Assembly: GCF_000389965.1 (NCBI RefSeq)
Contig: NC_021191.1
Coordinates: forward strand, 7,317,501-7,381,500
Reading direction: 5' to 3'
Source of the DNA: Actinoplanes sp. N902-109
GTDB taxonomy: Bacteria > Actinomycetota > Actinomycetes > Mycobacteriales > Micromonosporaceae
Length of the DNA: 64,000 nt
Shown here: positions 53,108-61,600 of the stretch, piece after piece
How the letters are laid out: each line of letters opens with the position of its first letter
Position numbering within the stretch: position 1 is the first letter of the stretch
Notes under the pieces: generated by a model
Told to the model about the DNA's origin: nothing
Databases searched by the model: none
Seen by the model: only the letters and a program-made list of their open reading frames with translations
Made by a program: the position numbers and the translations under genes

Positions 53108-53401
53108 CTAGCTGTAGGTATAGGTGGGTCGGTCGGCGACCTTGAGGGCGACCTCGTCCCGGTAGCACCACCACCAGTCCTCACCCGGCTCGTAGGACTG
53201 CACGAGCGGGTGGGACTCGGCGTGGAAGTGCGCGGTCGCGTGCTTGCCGGGCGACGAGTCGCAGCAGCCGACGTGCCCGCAGGTCATGCAGACGCGCAGG
53301 TGCACCCAGTGGCCGCCGGAGGCCAGGCACTCGACACAGCCCTGTCCGGAGGGGGTGATGTCCTGGGCCTCGTCCAGGTGGGTGCAGACGGGTTGGCTCA
53401 C
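53108..53401 (-). CDS. UBP-type zinc finger protein
   Basis: 97 residues, GTG start overlapping the NAD kinase stop. Zinc ligands are spread as CTHLDEA, GCVECLASGGHWVHLRVCM, CGHVGCCDSS and HATAHFHAESHP, the ubiquitin-specific-protease zinc finger pattern. Bacteria lack ubiquitin; in this family the finger often accompanies cNMP/thioredoxin-reductase proteins and probably binds a protein C terminus. Confidence 0.9.
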   Translation of the reverse strand: MSQPVCTHLDEAQDITPSGQGCVECLASGGHWVHLRVCMTCGHVGCCDSSPGKHATAHFHAESHPLVQSYEPGEDWWWCYRDEVALKVADRPTYTYS

Positions 53402-54576
53402 GCGAGGTCCTCTCCAGCCGGTGCTGTCGCCAGCACGTCGTGATACTCGGGGTGACGGTCCAGGTAACCGCTGACGAACGGGCAGGTCACCCGCACCTCG
53501 ATGCCGCGCCGGCGGGCGTCGCGCAGGGCCGCCGAGGCCAGCCGGCCGGCCAGCCCGCGACCCTCGAACGACTGGTCGATCTCGGTGTGGGCCAGCTCGA
53601 TGGTCTCGCCGTGCTGCCGGTAGTGCAGCATGCCGGCGAGCTCGCCGCCGAGCAGCACCTCGTAGCGCGACTGCTCGAAGCTGTCGACCACGACGGCGTC
53701 CTCGGGGTCACCGGCTCCGACCTGGGCGCTGCCCTCGACCCGCAGCTTGCGCCGGGCCCGCTCGTAGAACGAGGTGCGGCCGAACCGGATGACCTGGGCG
53801 GCGGCCGGGACCGGGACGATCTTGAGGCAGTCACCGGGGCCGGCGTAGCCCTGGATGATGCCGTCGACCTCGATGGCGAGCCGGCCGCTGGTGGGCAGCA
53901 CGTCGAGCTCGAGCTGCTCGTCGGGCGAGAGCATCAGCGACCGGTTGAACGAGGAGTGCGCGGCGGAAGCGCTGACCAGCAGCCCCTCGACGTTGGGCGA
54001 GACGATCGGGCCACCGGCGGAGAAGCTGTAGGCGGTCGACCCGGTCGGGGTGGCGACGATCACGGCGTCCGCCGCGTACCGCACGAAGTTGCTGCCCTCG
54101 ACGTTGATGCCGATGTGCGCGAGACCGTCGCCGGGCACGCGCACCATCGCGATGTCGTTGAACGCCGACACCTCTTTGCCGTCGGGCAGCGTGGTGCGCA
54201 CGGACGTGCGGGACTCGACGGTGAAGTCGTGCTCGTCGATCGACGACAGCGCACCGGCCAGGTCGGGCAGGTCGACCTCGGCCAGGAAGCCCAGCCGGCC
54301 GACGTTGACCCCGAGCACCGGGGTCTTGCGCCCCTCGACCAGCCGCATGGTGCGCAGCATGGTGCCGTCACCGCCCAGGCTGACCAGCAGCCCGGCGCGC
54401 TCGACCATCTCGTCGGCGGAGACCGCCACGGCGTCGCAGTCGATGCGGGTGATCTCGTCGTGCAGCCCGAGCACGGTCACCTGCCGGGACTGTGCCCAGG
54501 CCACGATGGCGTTGATGGCCGATCCGCAGTCGCGGCGCGGGTGCAGGACGAGCCCCACCACCTTGACCATGCCCAT
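53398..54576 (-). CDS. nadK: NAD kinase fused to a YjdJ-type acetyltransferase
   Basis: 392 residues; ATG with GAGAGG upstream. Residues 1-285 are an ATP-NAD kinase (LLVSLGGDGTMLRTM, GRLGFLAE, FNDIAMVR, TPTGSTAYSFSAGGPIVSP). Residues about 300-380 are a small GNAT domain of the YjdJ/Acetyltransf_CG type (LAHTEIDQSFEGRGLAGRLA, YLDRHPEYHDVL). It makes NADP for the flavoprotein of the same operon. The fusion is unusual; the acetyl acceptor is unknown. This is the first gene of the operon and faces the protease gene. Confidence 0.9.
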   Translation of the reverse strand: MGMVKVVGLVLHPRRDCGSAINAIVAWAQSRQVTVLGLHDEITRIDCDAVAVSADEMVERAGLLVSLGGDGTMLRTMRLVEGRKTPVLGVNVGRLGFLAEVDLPDLAGALSSIDEHDFTVESRTSVRTTLPDGKEVSAFNDIAMVRVPGDGLAHIGINVEGSNFVRYAADAVIVATPTGSTAYSFSAGGPIVSPNVEGLLVSASAAHSSFNRSLMLSPDEQLELDVLPTSGRLAIEVDGIIQGYAGPGDCLKIVPVPAAAQVIRFGRTSFYERARRKLRVEGSAQVGAGDPEDAVVVDSFEQSRYEVLLGGELAGMLHYRQHGETIELAHTEIDQSFEGRGLAGRLASAALRDARRRGIEVRVTCPFVSGYLDRHPEYHDVLATAPAGEDLA

Positions 54577-54682
54577 GCCACACCTCTCGATCCGGAAGAC
54601 GTTCGCGTTGAGCTTTGCACGTCGGCGCCGGAACGGCGAGGAGGGACCGCACCGGACCGGGTGGCGGCATGAGGAAGGTTTG

Positions 54683-54730
54683 TTGACAGATTCTGGAGCG
54701 ATCGACAGACTCCGATCCAGAGAGCGCTCT
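54683..54730 (+). promoter_or_regulatory. Promoter and palindrome of the secreted protease gene
   Basis: TTGACA (54683-54688) and CAGACT (54706-54711), 17 bp apart, form a sigma-70-like promoter. The perfect palindrome AGAGCGCTCT (54721-54730) lies at the expected transcript start. Confidence 0.5.
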
Positions 54731-54773
54731 TCTTTCCGTACATCCCCTGATCAGCGGAAGGTTGTCTGCCCCC

Positions 54774-56324
54774 ATGATCCGCATCCCCAAGGTTGTCACC
54801 GCGGCGCTGGTTTTCGCTTCCGGCGTACCCGTGATGTCCCTCGCCACCCCCGCCTCCGCCGCCCCGCCCACCGCGTCGGCTGCCAACGTTGTCAACCGCT
54901 TCGACCTGGACCCCGGCATGCTCGCCGCGATGCGCCGCGACCTCGGCCTGAGCGACGACCGGATCGCGTCGCGGCTGGCCACCGAGGCGGCGGCGCCGGT
55001 GGTCCAGAAACGCCTCGCCGCCCGGCTCGGCACCAGCTTCGCGGGCGCCTGGATCGCGCCGGGCGCGGACCGGCTGACCGTCGCGGTCACCGACCGCCGA
55101 CAAGAAGCCACGGTACGGTCGGAGGGCGCCATCCCCCGGCTCGTGACCCGCAGCGCGGCCGACCTGACCGCGGCCCGGGCCAGGCTCGACCACGCTGCCA
55201 CCGAGCAGCGGAACCCGGCGATCCACAGCTGGTACGTCGACGTGGCCCGCAACACGGTCGTGGTCAGCGCCGCACCCGGTGCCGAGGCGCAGGCCCGCTC
55301 GTTCGCGGAAGCAAGCGGTGCCGGCCCGGTCGACGTGGTGACCAGCGCGGAGACCCCACGCACCGTGTATGACATCCGCGGCGGCGATCAGTACGTCATC
55401 AACGGCAACACGCTGTGCTCGGTGGGCTTCCCGGTGGCCGGTGGCTTTGTCAGCGCGGGCCACTGCGGTGGCGTCAACAGCCCGACGCTCGGCAACAACA
55501 ACGTCGCCCAGGGGACGTTCGCCGGGTCGTCTTTCCCCGGAAACGACTACTCGTTCATCCGTACCAATGGGAACTGGACCCCGCAGCCGTGGGTGAACAA
55601 CTATGCCGGCGGCAACGTGGTGGTCGCGGGGTCGCAGGACGCGGCCATCGGCAGCTCGATCTGCCGGTCCGGCCGCACGACCGGCTGGCGGTGCGGCACG
55701 CTGCAGGGCCGCGAGGAGACGGTGAACTACGCGCAGGGCGCGGTGAGCGGGCTGAGCCGGATGAGCGCGTGCGCGGAGCCCGGCGACTCCGGCGGCTCGG
55801 TCATCTCCGGCAACCAGGCCCAGGGCGTGACCTCGGGTGTCACCGGCAACTGCACGTCCGGCGGCACCACCTGGTTCCAGCCGGTCAACGAGATTCTCGG
55901 GGTGTACGGCCTGGCGCTGACCACCTCGGGTGGCAACGGCAGCACCAGCGCGGTCGTCAGTGACTGGAACACCAAGTGCATCGACGTGCCGAACGCGAAC
56001 TTCTCCGACGGCGTGCTGGTGCAGATGTGGACCTGCAACGGCACGGGCGCCCAGCGCTGGACGTTCGTCAACGGCACCCTGCAGACGTCGAACAACAAGT
56101 GCCTCGACATCGCCTGGGGCTCGACGGCCAACGGCGCCGCGGTGCAGATCGTCGGGTGCAGCGGCAACCCGGCCCAGCAGTTCGTCCTGTCCGCCGCCGG
56201 TGACCTGGTCAACCCGCAGGCCAACAAGTGCCTCGACATCAAGGACTGGAACGGCAACGACGGCGCGCTGCTCCAGCTGTGGGACTGCTCCGGCACGGCC
56301 AACCAGAAGTGGCACCGCGCTTAG
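54774..56324 (+). CDS. Secreted S1 serine protease with ricin-B lectin domain
   Basis: 516 residues. Signal peptide to ASAA (30), pro-region about 31-198 typical of alpha-lytic protease/streptogrisin, then the mature protease from about VYDIRGGDQYV with the triad H230 (SAGHCGG), D258 (GNDYSF) and S339 (GDSGGS). After a Gly/Ser linker a ricin-type beta-trefoil fills about 390-516 with QRW, QQF and QKW motifs. Extracellular protein degradation with carbohydrate anchoring, for example on fungal or bacterial walls. Confidence 0.94.
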   Translation: MIRIPKVVTAALVFASGVPVMSLATPASAAPPTASAANVVNRFDLDPGMLAAMRRDLGLSDDRIASRLATEAAAPVVQKRLAARLGTSFAGAWIAPGADRLTVAVTDRRQEATVRSEGAIPRLVTRSAADLTAARARLDHAATEQRNPAIHSWYVDVARNTVVVSAAPGAEAQARSFAEASGAGPVDVVTSAETPRTVYDIRGGDQYVINGNTLCSVGFPVAGGFVSAGHCGGVNSPTLGNNNVAQGTFAGSSFPGNDYSFIRTNGNWTPQPWVNNYAGGNVVVAGSQDAAIGSSICRSGRTTGWRCGTLQGREETVNYAQGAVSGLSRMSACAEPGDSGGSVISGNQAQGVTSGVTGNCTSGGTTWFQPVNEILGVYGLALTTSGGNGSTSAVVSDWNTKCIDVPNANFSDGVLVQMWTCNGTGAQRWTFVNGTLQTSNNKCLDIAWGSTANGAAVQIVGCSGNPAQQFVLSAAGDLVNPQANKCLDIKDWNGNDGALLQLWDCSGTANQKWHRA

Positions 56325-56385
56325 CAGAACTTTAATGATGGTCTGGTTTAACCACAGAGCATTTAGGACTCTTAATAATTAACGC

Positions 56386-56427
56386 CGCGCGGCGCACGGT
56401 CCCTGGCGGGGGACGGTGCGCCGCGCG
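56386..56427. terminator. Long inverted repeat after the protease gene
   Basis: CGCGCGGCGCAC pairs with GTGCGCCGCGCG; after one mismatch GTCCC pairs with GGGAC. No T run follows, but the interval 56325-56385 before it is AT-rich, unlike its surroundings. It may terminate both convergent genes. Confidence 0.6.
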
Positions 56428-56441
56428 CTGCGTCAAAGGCG

Positions 56442-56498
56442 GCCTCGATGTCAGTGGGCTGCCTCGATGTCAGCGGGCTGCCTCGATGTCAGTGGGCG
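56442..56498. repeat. 19-bp tandem repeat at the stop of the efflux gene
   Basis: Three copies of GCCTCGATGTCAGTGGGCT start at 56442, 56461 and 56480. The first (rightmost on minus) copy contains the TGA stop of the minus-strand MFS gene, so the others repeat the sequence just after it. Confidence 0.85.
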
Positions 56499-57772
56499 AC
56501 CGCCACGACCACCGCGGGTTGGTCGGCGGGCAGCCGGTGCGGCTGGACGACCAGGAAGCAGACCAGGGCGGCGGCGAGCATGCCGCCGAAGACGACGACC
56601 GCCATGGCCACCGCGCCGACCCCGAGGATGCCGACCAGCGGGGCGGCCAGCGCGCCGACGCCGAACTGGACCGCACCGAGCAGGGCAGCCGCGGTGCCGG
56701 CCGCCTCGCCGTGCCGGGACAGCGCCAGCGCCGGGGCGTTCGGCATGGCGAGCCCGACCGTGGTGAGCACGAGCCAGAGGGGAACGAGCACGCCGAACAG
56801 CCCGCCGAAGCCGGTGGCCGCCGTGATCAGCAGCACCAGCGCGAAGCCGAGACCACCGACCAGCGACCCGGCCAGGATCTGCTGCGGCGTCCAGCGGCGC
56901 AGCAGTCGCACGTTGAACTGGGTGGCCCCGATCAGCCCGACCGCGCCGCCCGCGAAGACGAAGGCGAACTGCTGCTCGCTCAGGCCGAACCCGTCCTGCA
57001 GGACGTATGAGGAGCCGCTCACGTAGGCGAACAGCGCCGCCATCGCCAGCCCGGCGACCAGGATGAGGCCCACGTACACCCGGTCGGTGAACAGCCGGCC
57101 GTAGTCGCGGACCGTACCGGCGATCCCGCCGTTGCGACGGCGCTCCGCGGGCAGGGTCTCGGGCAGCACGATCGCGGTGACCGCCAGGATCGCGACCGCG
57201 ATCAGGGTGAGCACCACGAAGACGCCGCGCCACGAGGTGAACTGGAGCGTCTGGCCGCCGATGGTCGGGGCCAGGATCGGCGCCACGCCGACGACCAGCA
57301 TCAGCCGGGAGAACAGTTTCGCCGCGGCGAAACCGCTGAACAGGTCGCGCACGACGGCCATCGCCACCACCGACGCGGCAGCGGCGCCGAGGCCCTGCAG
57401 CACCCGCAACGAGCCGAGGACGGCGAGATTCGGCGCGATCACGCAGAGCACCGAGGCGAGCAGGTGCACCGCGACCCCGGCGATCAGCGGTGCGCGCCGC
57501 CCGACGGCGTCGGACATCGGGCCGACCAGCAGCTGCCCCAGCGCCAGACCGACCAGCGTGCCGGTCAGCGTGAGCTGCACGGCGGCCGCGGTGACCCCGA
57601 AGTCGTCGGTGATGGTCGGCAGCGCCGGAAGATACATGTCGATGGTCAGCGGACCGAGCGCGGTCAGGAAGCCGAGCACCAGAACGATGCGCGCACGCCG
57701 TCCCGATGGCAGCAGTTCGCCAGGGGACAACTCGTCGTCGTCGGGCGGGGTCAGGGTTCGAGTCTCAGCCAC
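56489..57772 (-). CDS. Bcr/CflA-type MFS drug efflux pump
   Basis: 427 residues, 12 helices. The Bcr/CflA hallmarks are TIDMYLPALPTITDDFG in helix 1, GPMSDAVGRRAPL (motif A) and LRVLQGLGAAAASVVAMAVV in helix 4-5. GTG start without a clear ribosome site. Expels small toxic molecules by proton antiport; the substrate is unknown. Confidence 0.9.
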   Translation of the reverse strand: MAETRTLTPPDDDELSPGELLPSGRRARIVLVLGFLTALGPLTIDMYLPALPTITDDFGVTAAAVQLTLTGTLVGLALGQLLVGPMSDAVGRRAPLIAGVAVHLLASVLCVIAPNLAVLGSLRVLQGLGAAAASVVAMAVVRDLFSGFAAAKLFSRLMLVVGVAPILAPTIGGQTLQFTSWRGVFVVLTLIAVAILAVTAIVLPETLPAERRRNGGIAGTVRDYGRLFTDRVYVGLILVAGLAMAALFAYVSGSSYVLQDGFGLSEQQFAFVFAGGAVGLIGATQFNVRLLRRWTPQQILAGSLVGGLGFALVLLITAATGFGGLFGVLVPLWLVLTTVGLAMPNAPALALSRHGEAAGTAAALLGAVQFGVGALAAPLVGILGVGAVAMAVVVFGGMLAAALVCFLVVQPHRLPADQPAVVVAVAH

Positions 57773-57916
57773 ATCTGCGACAAGCCGCCGGACGCGCCCC
57801 TTCTTCCGGGCCCGCCGCGGTTGGTAACCCTGATCACAACTCGCGGAAGGTAACTCGCGGAAGGTAAAGCGTCCTCAGCGGTAGCGGCCGATCACGCGGT
57901 ACGCGAGGATCCGAGC

Positions 57917-58726
57917 ATGCGTGATCTCTCTCGCCGGTGGGCCTGGCTGGGTGTCCTGATCATCGGCCTGGTGCTGTACGTCATCGTGTTGCGCACGCTG
58001 GTGCGGACGCAGAACCCGAACTTCGTGCCCGCGCTGCTGCTGCTCGGGGCGACGGTGGTGCCGCTGGCGTTCCTGACCTTCGCGCAGGCCCGCACCGGGC
58101 GATGGCAGGTGCCGGCGTCCGCGCTGGTGACCGCGGCGTTCTTCGGCGGGGTCATCGGGGTGGTGGTGGCCGGGACGCTGGAGTACGACGCCCTGCGCGG
58201 GCTGGGGGCGCTGCCCATGCTGTTCGTCGCGCTGATCGAGGAGACCGCCAAGATGATCGTGCCGGTGGTCCTTCTCTTCGCGTTGCTTGCCCGGCACGGC
58301 CGGCGGCTGCCGTCGGACGGCCTGGTCATCGGGGTCGCCTCCGGCATGGGGTTCGCCGCGCTCGAGACCATGGGGTACGGGTTCACCGCGCTGCTCTCCT
58401 CGAAGGGCAACATCGGCGCCGTACAGGAGACGCTCTTCGTCCGGGGTTTGACCGCGCCGGCCGGCCACACCGCGTGGACCGGGCTCACGTGTGGCGCGCT
58501 GTGGGCGCTGGTGGCCACCCCGACCGGCAAGAAGATGCTGGCGTTCATCGGCACCTTCATCGGGGCGGTCGCCATGCACACCGCCTGGGACACGTTCGGC
58601 GGGGTGATCCCGTTCGTCATCCTGGCGATCATCAGCCTGGGCTGGCTGTTCGTGGCCCTGCACCGCTACCGTGCCTTCGCCGAGCACACCCAGTGGGCGC
58701 CGCGCGGCGAACCGCTGACTATCTGA
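57917..58726 (+). CDS. PrsW-family intramembrane metalloprotease homologue
   Basis: 269 residues with about eight membrane helices. The glutamates of the family are present in ALIEETAKMIVP, with GFAALETMGYGFT, APAGHTAWTG and AMHTAWDT supplying the other conserved acid and histidines. PrsW-like proteases in bacilli cut anti-sigma factors; no partner is next to this gene. Ends with an 8-bp overlap with the convergent siderophore gene. Confidence 0.88.
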   Translation: MRDLSRRWAWLGVLIIGLVLYVIVLRTLVRTQNPNFVPALLLLGATVVPLAFLTFAQARTGRWQVPASALVTAAFFGGVIGVVVAGTLEYDALRGLGALPMLFVALIEETAKMIVPVVLLFALLARHGRRLPSDGLVIGVASGMGFAALETMGYGFTALLSSKGNIGAVQETLFVRGLTAPAGHTAWTGLTCGALWALVATPTGKKMLAFIGTFIGAVAMHTAWDTFGGVIPFVILAIISLGWLFVALHRYRAFAEHTQWAPRGEPLTI

Positions 58727-59543
58727 GGCTTTTCCAGTAGCCCATGAAGGCGACCGACCGCCGGTCGATGCCGCGCTCGCCGACGAGGTGCCGGCGCAGT
58801 GCGCAGACCACCCCCGACTCCCCCGCCAGCCAGGCATAGAAGCTGCCGGTGGCCTGCTCCGGCACCTCCCACACGTCGTCGACCGGCTCGGCCGGCCCGG
58901 CCACGCCGGCCGGGGCGGTGGCGTCGAGCAGCTCGCGGACCGCCGGCCCGAGGCGCTCGCCGCGGCTGCGCACCAGCCAGGTGATGTCGTGGCCACCAGG
59001 AAGGGGAAGGCGGTCGTCGGGTGCGGGCACCTCGATGACGGCCCGGGCCGGGCGGTCCAGGCCGGCCAGGATCGAGGCCGCGGCGGGCAGCGCGGCGCCG
59101 TCGGCCGCAAGCAGTAGCCGGTCGGCGCGGGCCGGCGGTTTCCAGGCCACGTCGCTGACCGGGTGGCCGTGGGTCGCTCCGATCATGACGACCGGGGCGC
59201 CGGCCGTCGCCGCCGCGGCCCAGCGGGAGGCCGGGGCGGCGTCCCCGTGCAGCACGAAGTCGATGTCGATCTCGAGGTCGAGCGGCCGGAACGCCCGCAC
59301 GGTGTAGACGCGCAGCGGGGCACCGCAGTCGCGACCCCGGGCGGCCCACTCCACCGGGTCCGCGCCGACCGGCAGGAACAGCAGGTTGATGCGCTGGTCG
59401 AAGCCGTGGCAGGAGAAGTCGACCAGGGACTCACCGGCCAGGGTCACCCGCAGGAAGCTCGTGCTCAGCCGCTCGGTGCGGAGCACGCGCAGCGGGAACG
59501 GCTGGTACGGCCGGAGCACCGGGCGCACGGACACAGCGGTCAT
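58719..59543 (-). CDS. Siderophore-interacting FAD-binding protein
   Basis: 274 residues of the SIP/ViuB family, which reduces ferric siderophores in the cytoplasm with NAD(P)H. LRVYTVRAFRPLDLEIDIDF is the FAD-binding RxYTxR motif, VVMIGATHG and LLLAADGAALPAAA the nucleotide region, and SFYAWLAGESG near the C terminus. The ATG directly abuts an iron box, so it should be induced by iron lack. Confidence 0.92.
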   Translation of the reverse strand: MTAVSVRPVLRPYQPFPLRVLRTERLSTSFLRVTLAGESLVDFSCHGFDQRINLLFLPVGADPVEWAARGRDCGAPLRVYTVRAFRPLDLEIDIDFVLHGDAAPASRWAAAATAGAPVVMIGATHGHPVSDVAWKPPARADRLLLAADGAALPAAASILAGLDRPARAVIEVPAPDDRLPLPGGHDITWLVRSRGERLGPAVRELLDATAPAGVAGPAEPVDDVWEVPEQATGSFYAWLAGESGVVCALRRHLVGERGIDRRSVAFMGYWKSLR

Positions 59544-59562
59544 GCAGGCAAGGCTAACCTAA
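59544..59562 (-). promoter_or_regulatory. IdeR/DmdR iron box
   Basis: On the minus strand the sequence TTAGGTTAGCCTTGCCTGC matches 14 of 19 positions of TTAGGTTAGGCTAACCTAA, including a perfect left half. It ends one base before the start codon of the siderophore-interacting gene and overlaps the stop codon of the gene behind it. Confidence 0.75.
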
Positions 59563-60552
59563 GCTCTGCGGACCGGAACCCTTGCCCCCGTAGGAGCGCT
59601 TGGCCCGGGCCACCAGCCCCGGCGAGCCGCACTCCTCGGCCAGTTCCAGCCCGTCACGCAGCACCCGCCGGGCCTGAGCCCGCCGCCGCGCGGCGTTGAG
59701 CAGCCCACCAAGATCCACCAGGGCCGTCGCCAGCTCGAAGCGGCGCGGGGTGTTCTGCAGCACCCGCACCGACTCCTCGGCCGCCGCCAGGCCCGGCTCA
59801 CCGGCGCGGATCTGGCCCTGCACGCGCAAAGCGCGACCGAGCGCGGAGGCCAGCCCGGCCACCCGGGCCAGCGCGATCTCCTCGGCGACCAGCCGCTCGG
59901 CCGCCTCGGCCGCGCCGAGCCGGTGCAGGACGGCGGCTGCGGCCGAGCGCCAGGGCAGGATGCTCGGGCGGTCGGAGCGGCGGGCCGCGAGGCGCTCGCC
60001 GCAGTGGTACAGGTCGGCCAGGCCCTCGCCGAGCCGGGCCGAGGCCGCGTGCAGGCAGCCCCGGACATAGCGCAGCAGCAGGAACTCCGGCTCGTCGGGA
60101 AGCTCGGCGGCGAGAGTGCTCGCGGCGAGCAGCCGGTCGGCCCCGGCGGTGTCGCCCAGGTCCAGCAGCACGGCGAGGCGGCGGGAGAGCAGCAGCGCGG
60201 CCACCGCGCTGTCCTCGGGCACCCCGGACGTGCCGAGCAGTTCGGCGGCGGCTTCGGCGTCACCCCGGGCGGCGGGGAGGTCACCGAGGCGGCGAGCGAC
60301 CGAGGACCGCTGCGAGTACGCCATGGCGAGACCGGTGCCGTCGTCCTCCCGGCCGGCCACTTCGAGCGCGATGGTGCAGCCCGCGTACGCGGTGCCCAGG
60401 TCGTCGGCATCGGCCAGCCGGCGCAGGGCGCGCAGATACCCGGGCAGATCGCCGGCGTGCGCCGGGGTTGCCAGCGGCACCGGGCGGACATTGCGGACGG
60501 TGATACCCCGGCTTCGGTCCGCCAATCTCGGCCGTTCCTCACGGACTCTCAT
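59554..60552 (-). CDS. TPR-like protein resembling the middle of a LuxR-family regulator
   Basis: 332 residues of paired helices rich in Ala and Leu. The end (GLELAEECGSPGLVARAKRS) looks like the part of large LuxR (LAL) regulators that precedes the HTH, but there is no HTH and no ATPase domain, so it is a stand-alone TPR protein or a truncated regulator. The stop codon TAG falls inside the iron box. Divergent from the kinase gene by 90 bp. Confidence 0.6.
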   Translation of the reverse strand: MRVREERPRLADRSRGITVRNVRPVPLATPAHAGDLPGYLRALRRLADADDLGTAYAGCTIALEVAGREDDGTGLAMAYSQRSSVARRLGDLPAARGDAEAAAELLGTSGVPEDSAVAALLLSRRLAVLLDLGDTAGADRLLAASTLAAELPDEPEFLLLRYVRGCLHAASARLGEGLADLYHCGERLAARRSDRPSILPWRSAAAAVLHRLGAAEAAERLVAEEIALARVAGLASALGRALRVQGQIRAGEPGLAAAEESVRVLQNTPRRFELATALVDLGGLLNAARRRAQARRVLRDGLELAEECGSPGLVARAKRSYGGKGSGPQSLG

Positions 60553-60642
60553 GCAGCCTCTGTACCCCTCTCGGGACGGGAGCCACCTGCGATACCCCGG
60601 CACCCTCCAGTTTGCTCGGTTCACGCCGGTGCACAATGCCGC

Positions 60643-61569
60643 ATGCGTAGTCCTACCCAACGTGCCCTGGACCACGGGACCCTCGACTCGTGGCTCACGC
60701 CCGTCTTCGGCACATCCGTGGTGAATGCGAGGGAATTGAGCGGTGGCAGCTTCGCCGCGGTGTGGCTGGCCGAGCTCGCCGACGGGCGCTCGGTCGTGGT
60801 CAAGGCCGGACCCCTCGAAGGCGTGCCGCTGCTGCGCTACGAGCACGGCCTGATCGAGGCCGAGGCGGCCTACTACCGCCTGGTGCGGGACGTGGCACCC
60901 GTACCGGAGGTGCTGCATGTCGCCGACGACTGGCTGGCAGTGACCCACCTGCCGGGTCGCCCGCTGACCGGGATCGACGACTCCGCGGAGATCCGGGTGC
61001 AGCTGGGCGCCACGGTCGCCAGGATTCACGAGTTGAGCGGGCCGGTGTTCGGCTATGTCGAGGGCGGCCGGGCGCACGGGCCGGACTGGCCGACGGCGTT
61101 CACCGCGATGATGGCCGAGCTGCTCGCGGACGCGCGGGACTGGGCGGTGCCGCTGCCCGCCGGGATCGCCGCCACGGTCGAGCGACACCGGCCGGTTCTG
61201 GCCCTCGCCACCCGCCCGGCCCTGCTGCACTTCGACCTGTGGGACGGCAACGTGCTGGCGGCGGACGGCAGGCTGAGCGGGCTGGTCGACGGCGAGCGCT
61301 ACCTGTACGGCGACCCGCTGCTGGACCTGGTCTCCCCCGCCCTGTTCCACCGCATCGAGGAAGAGCCGGACCATCCCTTCCTGCGCGGCTACACCGCAGC
61401 GACCGGGCTGACGCTCGACGACGCGGCCCGCACCCGGCTGGCGTTGTACCGGCTGCACCTCTACACGCTGATGGTCACCGAGTGCCCGAGCCGGGGTCAG
61501 GCGGTGGGCGGCGAGCGGTACGCATTTCTGACCCAGTTGCTGGACGGTGAGCTGCAGATGCTGGGATGA
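60643..61569 (+). CDS. Fructosamine kinase/aminoglycoside phosphotransferase-like protein
   Basis: 308 residues. Kinase-like small-molecule phosphotransferase: GSFAAVWLAELADGRSVVVKAG (ATP loop and lysine), catalytic LLHFDLWDGNVLA and the metal site GLVDGERYLYGDPLLDL. The DLWDGN and GDPLLDL spacing is that of fructosamine-3-kinase relatives rather than clinical resistance enzymes. Likely acts on a glycated or sugar amine substrate. The -10-like CACAAT lies just before the start. Confidence 0.85.
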   Translation: MRSPTQRALDHGTLDSWLTPVFGTSVVNARELSGGSFAAVWLAELADGRSVVVKAGPLEGVPLLRYEHGLIEAEAAYYRLVRDVAPVPEVLHVADDWLAVTHLPGRPLTGIDDSAEIRVQLGATVARIHELSGPVFGYVEGGRAHGPDWPTAFTAMMAELLADARDWAVPLPAGIAATVERHRPVLALATRPALLHFDLWDGNVLAADGRLSGLVDGERYLYGDPLLDLVSPALFHRIEEEPDHPFLRGYTAATGLTLDDAARTRLALYRLHLYTLMVTECPSRGQAVGGERYAFLTQLLDGELQMLG

Positions 61570-61588
61570 AGTCGCCACGGCCCGGGCA

Positions 61589-61594
61589 TATGCT
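61589..61594 (+). promoter_or_regulatory. -10 element of a leaderless promoter
   Basis: TATGCT sits six bases before the GTG of the HTH-TOBE gene, and no ribosome site is visible, so transcription probably starts at the start codon of the molybdate operon. Confidence 0.45.
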
Positions 61595-61600
61595 GGGCAC

